Below are positions 40,723 through 49,035 of a stretch of DNA of 64,000 bases, piece after piece. The notes below the pieces were generated by a model. The model made no database searches and was not told where the DNA came from. It saw nothing but the letters and a program-made list of their open reading frames with translations. How positions within the stretch are numbered: position 1 is the stretch's first letter; each line of letters opens with the position of its first letter. A program made the position numbers and the translations under genes. Source of the stretch: Martinezella rhizogenes (GTDB taxonomy: Bacteria; Pseudomonadota; Alphaproteobacteria; Rhizobiales; Rhizobiaceae); contig NZ_SGNY01000013.1 of NCBI RefSeq assembly GCF_007002745.1, positions 62,001 through 126,000 on the forward strand, given 5' to 3'.

Positions 40723-41342
40723 GGAAAGCAGGCACTCCGGACCGAGACACCGATTTCCTTCAACGCAGGCACCAGTCCCGGATGACGCAGAAGTTCGATC
40801 GCGGGCGTCGTTGCAAGTTTATGCGTTACCGCGCGGTCATAGACCGCGACACAATAGGCGCTTGTCAGCCGCGATGCATATAACAGCCCGTCCGCGTCAA
40901 AGGTCCCATAGACGGCCTCGCTCAGCGCCTGGCCGTCCTTGTGTGTTTTCGCGCGGGCCGCATCGGTGCTGACGCCAAGCCTGAGAAGACCTGTGGTTCT
41001 CAGATCGAGGACCGTCAAGGGATCGACTGCCGATACCTCGGCAACCGCCCAGTCCTCAAACTCCGTTTCGTCGAGTACGCGGTCAGTGCTCCCTTCGAAG
41101 CGGTCGCGCACGATCGTCTCAGCAATGGCGGTTGCCAGGTCGCGTGCGAGATAGACCAGACGAAAGCGCTTGTGGGGACTGGAAAAGCGGCTATTACCAA
41201 AACCCATACCGAGTGGCGTCGCCATATGGCTGCGCGGCAAAACGCGCAGCCAGGCATCGGGCCGAAACGCCAGTGCGAGATCGGCAACGGTTGCAGGATC
41301 GAGCTTCACTGTCTCAGCCGAAATCCCGCTCGGCGGCGGCAA
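40719..41342 (-). CDS. RES-domain toxin (NAD+-degrading type)
   Basis: RES-domain toxins degrade NAD+ and form type II toxin-antitoxin pairs with Xre/DUF2384 antitoxins. This 207-residue protein shows the domain: FSSPHKRFRLVYLARDLATA with the Arg region, IAETIVRDRF with the Glu, and GLLYASRLTSAYCVAVYDRA with the Ser. TTG 41342 is the longest start and overlaps the antitoxin by 29 bases; GTG 41309, four bases after the antitoxin stop, is a good alternative. Confidence 0.8.
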   Translation of the reverse strand: MPPPSGISAETVKLDPATVADLALAFRPDAWLRVLPRSHMATPLGMGFGNSRFSSPHKRFRLVYLARDLATAIAETIVRDRFEGSTDRVLDETEFEDWAVAEVSAVDPLTVLDLRTTGLLRLGVSTDAARAKTHKDGQALSEAVYGTFDADGLLYASRLTSAYCVAVYDRAVTHKLATTPAIELLRHPGLVPALKEIGVSVRSACFP

Positions 41343-42030
41343 GAACCTCGTCCAGACGGTCGCTTTTCATGAGGTCGAGCGGCGTGGCGCCCATCTCTGC
41401 TTTTCTCCGGATCAGCCACTGCCATGCGACACGAGGGTTGGCGATGATCCGCGTTACCTGGCCCATGCCCTCAACCGGGCGTCCATCGACGAACTGGGCC
41501 AATGGAAAGACGTGCTTGCGCTCACCCTTGAGCAAGCCAATGACCGCGCCACGCCTCTGCCAGTCGTGCAGGGTCGACCGCTTCGTGCCGAACGTCTTTT
41601 CGATCTCGGCCGGTCCCGCAACGGGACCAGCCCAGTCTTCCAGACGCATTGGCTCTGCGAAGGCTGCAAGGCGGCGCCTTCCTTCATTGAGATCGATTGG
41701 TGCGGGAAGACCGGCACCCTGACTGACCTCGATCGGCTTGCCAACCGCAAGCGGCTTCAGGCGGGCGCCGGTGTCTGACACAAGGCCAGCGACAGCGACC
41801 TCGACGGCTTGCGCCAGCTCAAGTTCGTCGGCAACGATCCGGCGTTGCTGATCGGCGGCGAGCCGCGCGGTTGCCGCGGTGACGGCGGCGACGACACGCC
41901 CCGTCGCGGCAAGCGCTGTCTTGGAAAGACGTGGGTTATGACGGGCAAGGACCTCGACGACATCGGCAATGGCCGCCGGGTTCAACCCGGACAGGCTGGT
42001 TGCAGACGATCTTCTGACGGATGTGACCAT
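41314..42030 (-). CDS. Xre/MbcA/ParS-type antitoxin partner of RES
   Basis: The 238-residue protein has a long Ala-rich N-terminal region and a C-terminal part that resembles the antitoxin toxin-binding domain DUF2384: NPRVAWQWLIRRKAEMGATP and LDLMKSDRLDEVLAAAERDFG. An HTH-like segment (AEIEKTFGTKRSTLHDWQRR) precedes it. It is about 80 residues longer than the usual antitoxin. ATG 42030 has AGGAG at seven bases. Like other such pairs it probably represses its own operon. Confidence 0.72.
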   Translation of the reverse strand: MVTSVRRSSATSLSGLNPAAIADVVEVLARHNPRLSKTALAATGRVVAAVTAATARLAADQQRRIVADELELAQAVEVAVAGLVSDTGARLKPLAVGKPIEVSQGAGLPAPIDLNEGRRRLAAFAEPMRLEDWAGPVAGPAEIEKTFGTKRSTLHDWQRRGAVIGLLKGERKHVFPLAQFVDGRPVEGMGQVTRIIANPRVAWQWLIRRKAEMGATPLDLMKSDRLDEVLAAAERDFG

Positions 42031-42158
42031 GTTCGAGCTCCTATCATCGACGTCGAAAGATAGTACAAATTGTCCGGAATGTCCAGATTACCGGAAACAC
42101 TTTATGGCATTTGATCGCCAGGCAAGCAAGGATTCGGAGTCTGGCGGACGAAGCGCAA

Positions 42159-43085
42159 CTATGCAGCCTCCTTTGTTTGAAATGTGCCCGGCTGGAGACT
42201 GTGCAGATAGGCAATCGCGCGCTGTGCGTGGGCTGCCGCCTGAAAGATCGCACGTTTATCACCGCCCAACACATTCAACCATGAATTGAGGTAACTTGCA
42301 TGATCCGGTCGGGGCTCCATCTCGGGTGATATTCCGAGGTCTGCGGCTAAAAAAACGCTTCCAAGTTCGGCAATTAGCTCTTCCCGGCTTCGTTCGGACT
42401 TGTCCTTTGCGTAGCGTGAGAGGTCACGTCCAACGCGGTGGGCACTCGCCGTCCAATGGGTCGCTTCGTGACTCAGGGTTGCATAATAACTCGCTGCGTC
42501 CTTGAAGGACTCAAAGGGCGGCATCTGGATGAAGTCCTGGCCCGGCGAGAAGTAAGCCTGAGTGCCACCATGCCGGATGATCGCCCCCGTGTTGCGAAAA
42601 AAGCGGTCGGCATGCTCGATCCGCGCGACCGGATCGATCTTGGGTACCGGGCGATGGTAATAGTGGTCCGGCAGACCGTCGATTTGTTCGACGTTAAAAA
42701 CGCTGTAGGCTTTCAGGAAGGGTATTTCCCGGTCGACCTCGCCACCTTCGCCATCATCTTCCGACTTGGTGAACCGGCTGGCAAAGACAACGGTCGAGCC
42801 GCTTTCACCTTTGCGGACGGCTGCATCCAGCTGCAAGGCCTGTTTGAAAGTCATCCATATCGGCGAGGAAAATCCTCTAGCCATACCTTCCGACCACAAA
42901 AGCAGAACGTTTACACCAGAGTATGATTGTCCGTTATTACGAAGTGGCCGTGTCACCCGGCCGGTCGCATTGCTGGCGCTCCACGGCTGTATCCAGGGAC
43001 GCACGCCTTTTTCGAGTTCGGCAATGATCCGGTCCGTGATCCTGGCGTATAGATCGGCTTTGGCGCCCTGTTCTTTCCTGCTCAT
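42159..43085 (-). CDS. ArdC-family antirestriction / ssDNA-binding protein
   Basis: ArdC proteins protect incoming plasmid ssDNA from host restriction. The 308-residue product has the N-terminal ssDNA-binding domain (DLYARITDRIIAELEKGVRP, WSASN, GVNVLLLW, WMTFKQAL) and the C-terminal zincin-like domain with HEATH (YATLSHEATHWTASAHR) and EELIAELGSVFLAADLGI giving the third ligand. GGAGG lies seven bases before ATG 43085. A role just after conjugation fits the T4SS nearby. Confidence 0.92.
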   Translation of the reverse strand: MSRKEQGAKADLYARITDRIIAELEKGVRPWIQPWSASNATGRVTRPLRNNGQSYSGVNVLLLWSEGMARGFSSPIWMTFKQALQLDAAVRKGESGSTVVFASRFTKSEDDGEGGEVDREIPFLKAYSVFNVEQIDGLPDHYYHRPVPKIDPVARIEHADRFFRNTGAIIRHGGTQAYFSPGQDFIQMPPFESFKDAASYYATLSHEATHWTASAHRVGRDLSRYAKDKSERSREELIAELGSVFLAADLGISPEMEPRPDHASYLNSWLNVLGGDKRAIFQAAAHAQRAIAYLHSLQPGTFQTKEAA

Positions 43086-43336
43086 TTTTCTAACCTCCAT
43101 TCAGGAGGCCGCACCTGCTGCGGCCCCGTCGCGGAGGGACGAATGCAGGAGATGTAAGGGGGCAGGCCGCACCGGAACGGCCGCAACGAAGCGCAGGACG
43201 GCGCAGCCGTTGCGGCATGCCGCCGGCTCCTGCAGGACCGACAGCCAGGACGGGCCGTAGCGGGCGCTGGCGATCAGAACTTCATAACGCGGAAAAAACG
43301 GCCGGAGGGGGAACGGGTCAGCCCCGGCAAATCCGG
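43086..43336. other. Leader region of the ArdC gene
   Basis: GC-rich noncoding DNA with several hairpins, such as GGCCGCACCTGCTGCGGCC at 43107-43125 and GCGGCATGCCGC around 43211-43222. It presumably holds the ArdC promoter. No gene is seen. Confidence 0.45.
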
Positions 43337-43795
43337 TCAGTTGTTCTCGCCGGAGCGGCTTTCGGATTGCTCGCCACCTGGGCCGCCCGCGCTTGCGTTC
43401 TGCGATTTCCGTTGCAGCCGGATCTCGGCGACACGGATTTGCGCCGCCATTTTGTCCTCCGGACTGACCTGATTAACACGGTGGCCTTCTATATCGTGGC
43501 GCATGGCATCCGGCTGCGCCAATGCCAGAAGGTAGCTTTTCGTCGATGCATAAGCGGATATCGCCCGGCGAAGGCGAATTTTTGCGATCCCGGGCTCAAG
43601 ACGGGCGCTGAACGATGCGAATAGTCCGATCTCGAAAGGCAAGACGGGATCGGTATCCTTCACGGGAAGGACCGGCGCCGGTTCCGTCAGCAATTCATTG
43701 ATCGCAGCGGCCTTACGCAGATCGTGGACACTGGCCGGGATCGGTCCTTGCGAAGTGCTCCAGGGCTTTACGTTCGGGATCGGTTTGCTGTCCAT
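43337..43795 (-). CDS. ProQ/FinO-like RNA-binding protein
   Basis: The 152-residue product contains a ProQ/FinO-type core near residues 60-120: LEPGIAKIRLRRAISAYAST, KSYLLALAQPDAMRHDIEGH, VNQVSPEDKMAAQIRVAEIR. The order of helix, YxxAL region and RxDLxGxxxGxVxxxxxxxA pattern is that of FinO proteins, which bind antisense RNAs that silence conjugation or replication genes. A Ser/Gly-rich tail follows. On a plasmid with a T4SS, a fertility-inhibition or copy-control role is plausible, but no cognate antisense RNA was identified. Confidence 0.7.
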   Translation of the reverse strand: MDSKPIPNVKPWSTSQGPIPASVHDLRKAAAINELLTEPAPVLPVKDTDPVLPFEIGLFASFSARLEPGIAKIRLRRAISAYASTKSYLLALAQPDAMRHDIEGHRVNQVSPEDKMAAQIRVAEIRLQRKSQNASAGGPGGEQSESRSGENN

Positions 43796-43911
43796 TTCGT
43801 CCTCAAGAATGAAGTCGTCAATGTCGATATAGATAGATGAGGGTAACGATTAAAAGCACACATGCGGAAAAAGCGCCGTAAGCGCTTGAGCGGGTTGCGT
43901 CTCGACATGGG

Positions 43912-43936
43912 AAAAGGCGGGGCCGAAGCCCCGCCT
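43912..43936 (-). terminator. Rho-independent terminator after the 199-aa gene
   Basis: On the minus strand AGGCGGGGC-TTCG-GCCCCGCCT (43915-43936), a TTCG tetraloop hairpin, is followed by TTTTCC. It lies ten bases past the stop at 43946. Confidence 0.85.
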
Positions 43937-43945
43937 GCGGGCGGC

Positions 43946-44545
43946 TCAACCAAGAGCGTCCATCTGCGCGTCGGCCGCCTTGCGGTCGAGGGAATGGCCG
44001 GGGTTTTCGACCGGCCGATCGAATGGCTTCCAGGCCTCACCGACAACCTGCTCGTAGGCTGCGACGGCCCCTTCGGCCGCCATGCGAAGCGCGTGGGACT
44101 GGATGCCCATGTCGGCGGCGAACTCGCGTTTGCGCTGTGCGGTACTGTCATATCCGACCGGGCCATCGAGATCCTCATCGCGGGCGTCGTTGGCGGCCTT
44201 GGCCGTGGCGTCGCGCGCTTCGGAAACGGCTCGACTGTAGAACTGCCCCGCTCCATGGGCGGATCCGACATAAGCTCCGACGACGCGCTGGAGATGGATC
44301 TGCATCGCCCTCTCGCCAAGGCCTTCTGAAAGGCTGTCGGCGGTCTCGATGATCAGTCGCTCATGCAGTTCGCGAATGCCATCGCTGTCAACCACCGCGG
44401 TACCGAAGCTCTCGGCGATCTTGAGCGCCTGTGCAATATCGGGGCAAGTGAGCCGGACCATTTCGAGGGTCGCGCCTTTGCGGAGCTGGACGACACGGGC
44501 CGACGGACGGGCGGACTGACGGGAGGGGGTTGCGGACTTGGCCAT
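43946..44545 (-). CDS. Hypothetical plasmid protein (199 aa)
   Basis: The product starts at ATG 44545 (MAKSATPSRQSARPSARVVQ, a basic N-terminus) and is helical thereafter, with LTCPDIAQALKIAESFGTAV, IIETADSLSEGLGERAMQIH and an acidic middle. No family is recognised. AAGG lies eight bases upstream. It has its own terminator and a 400-bp leader, so it is probably a separate unit. Confidence 0.65.
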   Translation of the reverse strand: MAKSATPSRQSARPSARVVQLRKGATLEMVRLTCPDIAQALKIAESFGTAVVDSDGIRELHERLIIETADSLSEGLGERAMQIHLQRVVGAYVGSAHGAGQFYSRAVSEARDATAKAANDARDEDLDGPVGYDSTAQRKREFAADMGIQSHALRMAAEGAVAAYEQVVGEAWKPFDRPVENPGHSLDRKAADAQMDALG

Positions 44546-44955
44546 GTTGGTTTCCTTCTCGGGTTTTCCTCCGGGGACCCGAAGCGGCCCCTTGCCGCTC
44601 CGTCCCTCGGGTGCGGTCCAGAAAAGCCGGCGGAATGACGGTTGCTTCAGGGTCCGGGGCAGCCATGACGAGCAGCATCGGCTTGCGGCCAAGCGGGGCT
44701 CTGCCCTGTGCGGGACGCGGGCTGGTGATGAGAGGCAGGCTGTTCCGGCCGCCGCGCGGGGCGATAGCGGCCTTGAAGCAAACGGCCGCCGGATTAGACC
44801 GCAACACAACCGAGGGGCGGAGCGGCAAGGGGACGAGACCATCATCGGAAACGCGCGGGGGCGGACCCAACCTGAGATCACGTCCCCTCACCTTCCTGGC
44901 GATCGCCGCGCCGCGAGCCCGTGTTCTCAGCCGCAATACCCTCCGTTCGGGCCCC
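44546..44955. other. 410-bp GC-rich leader region
   Basis: Large overlapping open frames on the + strand (up to 270 codons) cross this region and the following minus-strand genes, but their composition is that of shadows. The stretch probably contains the promoter of the 199-aa gene and structured leader RNA. No conserved block from the 35.0/38.0 kb leaders was found here. Confidence 0.45.
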
Positions 44956-45291
44956 TCATGCAGCTTTGCGCCAGACGTCTTCGCCGAGTGTCTGCCGCAG
45001 CGTGTGGATGGCTTGCTCCTGACGGGCCAGTCTGCCTGCGAGGCCATCGAGTTCGAACCACCGTTCGAATTGCAGGCGATCGAGATGCGTCTGAAACAAC
45101 ATCTCGTCACTGCGGCTCCATCGCGACCTGGATCGTTTGCGGGCGCGGTGTCTGGCTTTCGTGTTCTGCGTGATCGCGATGCGTTCGGCCCGGCCGGCGA
45201 TTTGTCGATGCACACGATCGAGGTGATGCCGGGTCTCGCGATGTGCTGCTTCCATTCGGTTCAACAAAGCGCGAGGGTTTGCGGGTTTCAT
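44956..45291 (-). CDS. Basic helical hypothetical protein (111 aa)
   Basis: This is a strongly basic, probably coiled-coil protein (RMEAAHRETRHHLDRVHRQI, KARHRARKRSRSRWSRSDEM, LAGRLARQEQAIHTLRQTLG). ATG 45291 overlaps the stop of the DUF7007 gene (ATGA), so it is co-translated. Nucleic-acid binding is possible. Family not recognised. Confidence 0.55.
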   Translation of the reverse strand: MKPANPRALLNRMEAAHRETRHHLDRVHRQIAGRAERIAITQNTKARHRARKRSRSRWSRSDEMLFQTHLDRLQFERWFELDGLAGRLARQEQAIHTLRQTLGEDVWRKAA

Positions 45292-46175
45292 GCGGTCGCC
45301 CTCCGCGCATCCCCGCCGATGAAGCTGGAAGGACCGTCATAGAGCTGGTGAAGCGCCTCATCGATGACAAAACCGAATGGACTTCGGGTTCCATAGTCTG
45401 GACTGGGTACGAGATAGCGGCGCTCTGCGGCATCGAGGGTGCGCTTGCCGCCAAGCGTGGCGATCACTTCAGTCATACCGTCGTGGTGGCTGGAAAGGAT
45501 CGCCGAAATGACCACCCAGTCGCCGACATGGCTCTCATCGAAAAGCCGGCGGGCCTTGGTCCAGGATTCAGCGGGGTCAAGGACACAGCCGTGGATCGTC
45601 TCCCAGGCATCCGGCCATGTATTGCGGATCGTATCACAGGCGATCCGGTGTTCGTAGGTGGTGAACAGATCCGGGAATGTCAGCGCGACGATGGCCCATT
45701 CGGCATCTTCTTCGTACCATCGGCATGCCTTGCGTAGCGCCGGGTGGATCCGCAGATTGCGTTCGGTCGACAGCTGAAATCCACCGTGACCGGCCGTCAC
45801 GTGCGCCGTCACACCCTCGCCGTAGACTGTCGCCATTTGCGAGGTGCCCCATGGCGTGCTGCAAGCGGTCCGCTTCTGGACACGCGTGAGGGCGGATAGC
45901 TCACGACGATGCTGTGCTGTTTCCAACACCCGATCACGGAACGCCTCCTCATTGGCCAGCCGACCTTCGTGCCCGTAAAAATCCCCGCGCTTTAAAGCGG
46001 TGAGCGGCCTTGAAACCCGCCAGGCACTGGCGAGAAAGCCGCCACCGTCGGCAAACGGGAGCATGGCAAGTGTGATGTCGTCGATGCGGGCGACCGGAAA
46101 GTCCTCGGCGTTGCGCGCGAACTGAACCCCTGAAAATTCAGGGGTATCGGTTTCGTCAGGAATGATCGATTTCAT
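45288..46175 (-). CDS. DUF7007 domain protein
   Basis: The 295-residue product has a recognisable block from about residue 105: STPWGTSQMATVYGEGVTAH, VTAGHGGFQLSTERNLRIHP, and CRWYEEDAEWAIVALTFPDL. This matches the DUF7007 pattern (TPWG, HGGF, YEEDxxWA) known from plasmid and phage proteins of unknown function. ATG 46175 overlaps the next upstream gene's stop by four bases. A perfect 8-bp-arm hairpin (46127-46144) lies early in its coding sequence. Confidence 0.72.
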   Translation of the reverse strand: MKSIIPDETDTPEFSGVQFARNAEDFPVARIDDITLAMLPFADGGGFLASAWRVSRPLTALKRGDFYGHEGRLANEEAFRDRVLETAQHRRELSALTRVQKRTACSTPWGTSQMATVYGEGVTAHVTAGHGGFQLSTERNLRIHPALRKACRWYEEDAEWAIVALTFPDLFTTYEHRIACDTIRNTWPDAWETIHGCVLDPAESWTKARRLFDESHVGDWVVISAILSSHHDGMTEVIATLGGKRTLDAAERRYLVPSPDYGTRSPFGFVIDEALHQLYDGPSSFIGGDARRATA

Positions 46176-46648
46176 CGGACCGTTCTCCCTTCTATCCTGT
46201 CGGCCGCGACTTCGTCCGCCGTCACCTCGACAATGACCGTTGGACGGAAACCGCAGATCGTCACCCATTTCTCGGCATCAACCTGGTTGCAGGCGAGGTG
46301 GAGAAGTTCGGCATCGTCGCCGCAATGATCGAGGACACGGACGGAGCCGGCCTCCGGCCGGGAGATCACTGTGAAGCTGAACTCACTGTCGACGGAAAAT
46401 GTGCGGAAATCCGGGCCGATGACATCGCCGAGATCGTCAATTCCGTCGGTGGTCACCTTGAAACTGGCGGGGATGAGCGACTGCCCCATGACAGAATGGC
46501 AGAGTTTTCGGACGAGCCGACCCTCGGCGTTGTCGCGCCGCCACTGGGCGCTGGCCCTGATGCAGTCCCTCGGGGGACGGGGCTTGCCGTTCTTCCAGGA
46601 AACGATCGAGCCGAGCGGCGCCCGTTCGAAAATCATGAGTGCGGACAT
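46172..46648 (-). CDS. Paralogue 1 of a tandem hypothetical pair
   Basis: This 158-residue protein and the next upstream gene share the N-terminal pattern MSA.L.F...P.GSIVSW..G.PRPP, the GRLVRK motif and the SVRVLDHCGDDAELLHLACN segment, so they arose by duplication. Function unknown. ATG 46648 follows AGGAG at seven bases. Its stop overlaps the DUF7007 start. Confidence 0.65.
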   Translation of the reverse strand: MSALMIFERAPLGSIVSWKNGKPRPPRDCIRASAQWRRDNAEGRLVRKLCHSVMGQSLIPASFKVTTDGIDDLGDVIGPDFRTFSVDSEFSFTVISRPEAGSVRVLDHCGDDAELLHLACNQVDAEKWVTICGFRPTVIVEVTADEVAADRIEGRTVR

Positions 46649-46686
46649 GGTTGTTCTCCTATTGCGGCGAGTGCTGGAAACGAAAG

Positions 46687-46711
46687 CGCCGCCGGACGTT
46701 ATCCGGCGGCG
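46687..46711 (-). terminator. Hairpin between the tandem paralogues
   Basis: CGCCGCCGGA (46687-46696) pairs with TCCGGCGGCG (46702-46711); on the minus strand CTTTCG follows. It lies just after the upstream paralogue and may attenuate transcription into the next gene. Confidence 0.6.
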
Positions 46712-46716
46712 GGTGA

Positions 46717-47190
46717 TTACGCGGCCGCTTGGTCGGCCGAAGGGCTTTCCTGTGTGCGGGTAACCTCTTCCAGCACGGCCTGGGGATGCCGATGCCTCAG
46801 GAGCCACTCCTCGGCGGCTTGCCGATCCGCCGCGAGGTGAACGAGCTCCGCACCTTCACCGGGACGATCGAAGATACGGACCGAACCGATCGCAGGTCGC
46901 TCGACGACCGCAAAACTTAAGGTACTCGCACCGACATCGAAGGTACGAAAGACTTTCAGGACCACGGTGCCGTTGCTGCCATAATCGCCTTCATGGATGG
47001 TGAAGCAAGCAGGTGCGGTGTAGGTGCCGCGGGTCTGCGAAGCCTGCTTACGGATCAGGCGCCCGGAGCTGTTACGTGTCTTCCAGGCGCCAAGCTTTTT
47101 CTTGTGGCGTTCCGGGGGACGAGGCGTGCCATCGGACCATGAGACGACGGAGCCGATGGGAACGAGATTGAAAACGAGAGAGGCGGACAT
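46717..47190 (-). CDS. Paralogue 2 of a tandem hypothetical pair
   Basis: This 157-residue protein (MSASLVFNLVPIGSVVSWSD, GRLIRKQASQTRGTYTAPAC, SFAVVERPAIGSVRIFDRPG) aligns along its whole length with the gene at 46172-46648. GGAG precedes ATG 47190. It is flanked on both sides by GC-rich hairpins, so transcription may be partly separate. Function unknown. Confidence 0.65.
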   Translation of the reverse strand: MSASLVFNLVPIGSVVSWSDGTPRPPERHKKKLGAWKTRNSSGRLIRKQASQTRGTYTAPACFTIHEGDYGSNGTVVLKVFRTFDVGASTLSFAVVERPAIGSVRIFDRPGEGAELVHLAADRQAAEEWLLRHRHPQAVLEEVTRTQESPSADQAAA

Positions 47191-47223
47191 GCGATATCTC
47201 CTTGAGTTGCGAAAACGGGAAGG

Positions 47224-47252
47224 AAAAACGCCGCCGGTGATCACCGGCGGCG
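47224..47252 (-). terminator. Rho-independent terminator after the ParB-like gene
   Basis: A perfect 24-bp palindrome (CGCCGCCGGTGA/TCACCGGCGGCG, 47229-47252) is followed on the minus strand by TTTTTCC. It lies 32 bases past the stop at 47284. Confidence 0.85.
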
Positions 47253-47283
47253 GTATTGCGTTCAGGAGTGGAGAGTGCGCGGC

Positions 47284-49035
47284 CTATTCGGCGGCGATGC
47301 CATAGGCGGTGTCATCTTCATCAGCGGTTGATGGATCTGCACCCTCATCAAAGGCGTCGTCCGGCAAGCCGGCTTCGTCCTCCGCATCCGATGCCGGATC
47401 GAGGTGTTTCTCAGCGACGTCCTCCTCACCCTCGGAAGGCGTTTCTTCCTCTTCCACGTCGACCACTTCACCAAGCTTGATCAGGTCAGCCACGGCGTTG
47501 GGCGCCGGAGCAAACAGGGCGGACGGATGCACGAAACTGCTGTCCTTGAGGTGGTCGACGAGCGCTGCGCGCGTTTCCCGAACCCTTTGGCGCGGCGAGA
47601 CATTCACGTCCTTGGCTGCCATTTCAAGCGCCTGCCGTGACAGGCAAACGAGGAAGTCTTCCGTGCCCATATTCGGCAGATAGCTGTCTGCCCCCACGGT
47701 ATCGCCGGCAATGCGCGAGACGATACCGCTGTTCGACATGCCGCGGCGGCATGAGAGCACGTCAACCAGAACCGAGCGGGCGGCAACGCGCAGGGTGTCG
47801 AGGTCGAAGGACAACTTGCCTTTCTCGTCGATCAGGCGAGCTGCGTGTCGGGCGAAGCGCTTCGTGCCGGTCATGTGGTCACCTACGCCGGAATCGACGC
47901 GGACATTGACGCCTGCGAAGGCAAGGACGAGCAGTGCCATCAGCGTATCATCCTCGATCGGAGCGCGTCCGAGTGCTTCATGCAGGGCATCGGTGCGGTA
48001 GTCGCCGATAATGTCGAGGCCCTTCTGGGTGACATCAGGGCGCTGTTTTGCCGCGTCGTCCACCACAGATACTCCTTCACCGGTAGCGCCCTTGCCACCG
48101 GGCTTCTTCACCTCGGGAAGCCGGTAATGAACCGTCTGCACCTTGCCGTCCCGGTCGAGATAAAGGCCGGTCTGATCGGACTTCTGCGGCTTGCCGTAAA
48201 CCCGCTCGGCCTTCTTCGGCAATTCGGGCTGTCCGTATCCATTCACCTCGACGACGGCGCCACGCTTGGGAAGATTGGCCGTCATCCATTCGTGCTGGGC
48301 GCCGAGGAACCCCTCGACATTGGTGGTGTAGCGGCTGTCCTGGTCAGCAGGGGCGAACAGATCCTCGACCCACTCGATGCCATAGGCCGTAGCGAGGTCG
48401 TCGCCGAAGCTTGCGTCCTTGGCATACATGCGCTTCTTCGTCAGTGCATTGGCGATCGACCACCAGGACGCGGTCTCACCCTTCTTCGGCTTGTTGGCCT
48501 TCCAGACCTCCTTCTGCTCGTCGAGGCTTGCAGCCGCGATGATGCGGAGCTGCTGTTCCGATGGCATGTCGCCGAGCGCCATCTGGTCGAGCATGGCGGG
48601 CAAGACATTGGCCAGTAACCTGAGCTTGCGGACCTGGCGGACCTGCAGGGTGAGCGCCAGCGCGATCGCTTCTTCGGTCCAGCCCAGTGCAACGAGGCGT
48701 TCGATACCGCGCCATTGGTCAACCGGATTGAGCGGTTCGCGGGCGGTGTTTTCGACCATGGAACGCATGGCGCCATTGTCGTTGGCGGCGTCGTCGACAA
48801 GCACCTGAATTTCCGTGAGACCAGCTGCAATCGCCTGGCGCACACGGCGATGGCCGGCATCGATAATATAGCCATTGCCGCCATTCTTCTCGGGTTCGAC
48901 GACCGGCGGCTGGATGATGCCGACCGCCTTGATCGTCGCAAGCAGCAGGGCGTCGCCCTGGGGCGAGGATTTCGACTGGCGGCTCTTGTCGGGATTGTCT
49001 TTCAGAGCGCGTGGATCGAGGGTAGTGAGATGCAT
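47284..49035 (-). CDS. ParB/RepB/Spo0J-like nuclease-domain protein (583 aa)
   Basis: The N-terminus is a ParB-type NTPase/nuclease domain: DPRALKDNPDKSRQSKSSPQ, IIQPPVVEP, YIIDAGHRRVRQAIAAGLTE (Box II region with GHRR), MVENTAREPLNPVDQ. A helical region with an HTH-like segment (WTEEAIALALTLQVRQVRKL) and a long C-terminal part with an acidic tail follow. It is about twice the size of chromosomal ParB and has no ParA gene beside it. Large ParB-like proteins of this type on rhizobial plasmids are distinct from RepB. CTP-dependent DNA binding is expected from the family but not shown. Confidence 0.85.
   Translation of the reverse strand: MHLTTLDPRALKDNPDKSRQSKSSPQGDALLLATIKAVGIIQPPVVEPEKNGGNGYIIDAGHRRVRQAIAAGLTEIQVLVDDAANDNGAMRSMVENTAREPLNPVDQWRGIERLVALGWTEEAIALALTLQVRQVRKLRLLANVLPAMLDQMALGDMPSEQQLRIIAAASLDEQKEVWKANKPKKGETASWWSIANALTKKRMYAKDASFGDDLATAYGIEWVEDLFAPADQDSRYTTNVEGFLGAQHEWMTANLPKRGAVVEVNGYGQPELPKKAERVYGKPQKSDQTGLYLDRDGKVQTVHYRLPEVKKPGGKGATGEGVSVVDDAAKQRPDVTQKGLDIIGDYRTDALHEALGRAPIEDDTLMALLVLAFAGVNVRVDSGVGDHMTGTKRFARHAARLIDEKGKLSFDLDTLRVAARSVLVDVLSCRRGMSNSGIVSRIAGDTVGADSYLPNMGTEDFLVCLSRQALEMAAKDVNVSPRQRVRETRAALVDHLKDSSFVHPSALFAPAPNAVADLIKLGEVVDVEEEETPSEGEEDVAEKHLDPASDAEDEAGLPDDAFDEGADPSTADEDDTAYGIAAE

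Noticed and set aside
44530-45342. 270-codon and 211-codon open frames on the + strand
   Set aside because: They cross a noncoding leader and two minus-strand genes, show no domain and have unnatural composition.
46127-46144. 18-bp palindrome CCCCTGAA-AA-TTCAGGGG
   Set aside because: It lies within the coding sequence of the DUF7007 gene, and a single short palindrome there is weak evidence for a function.
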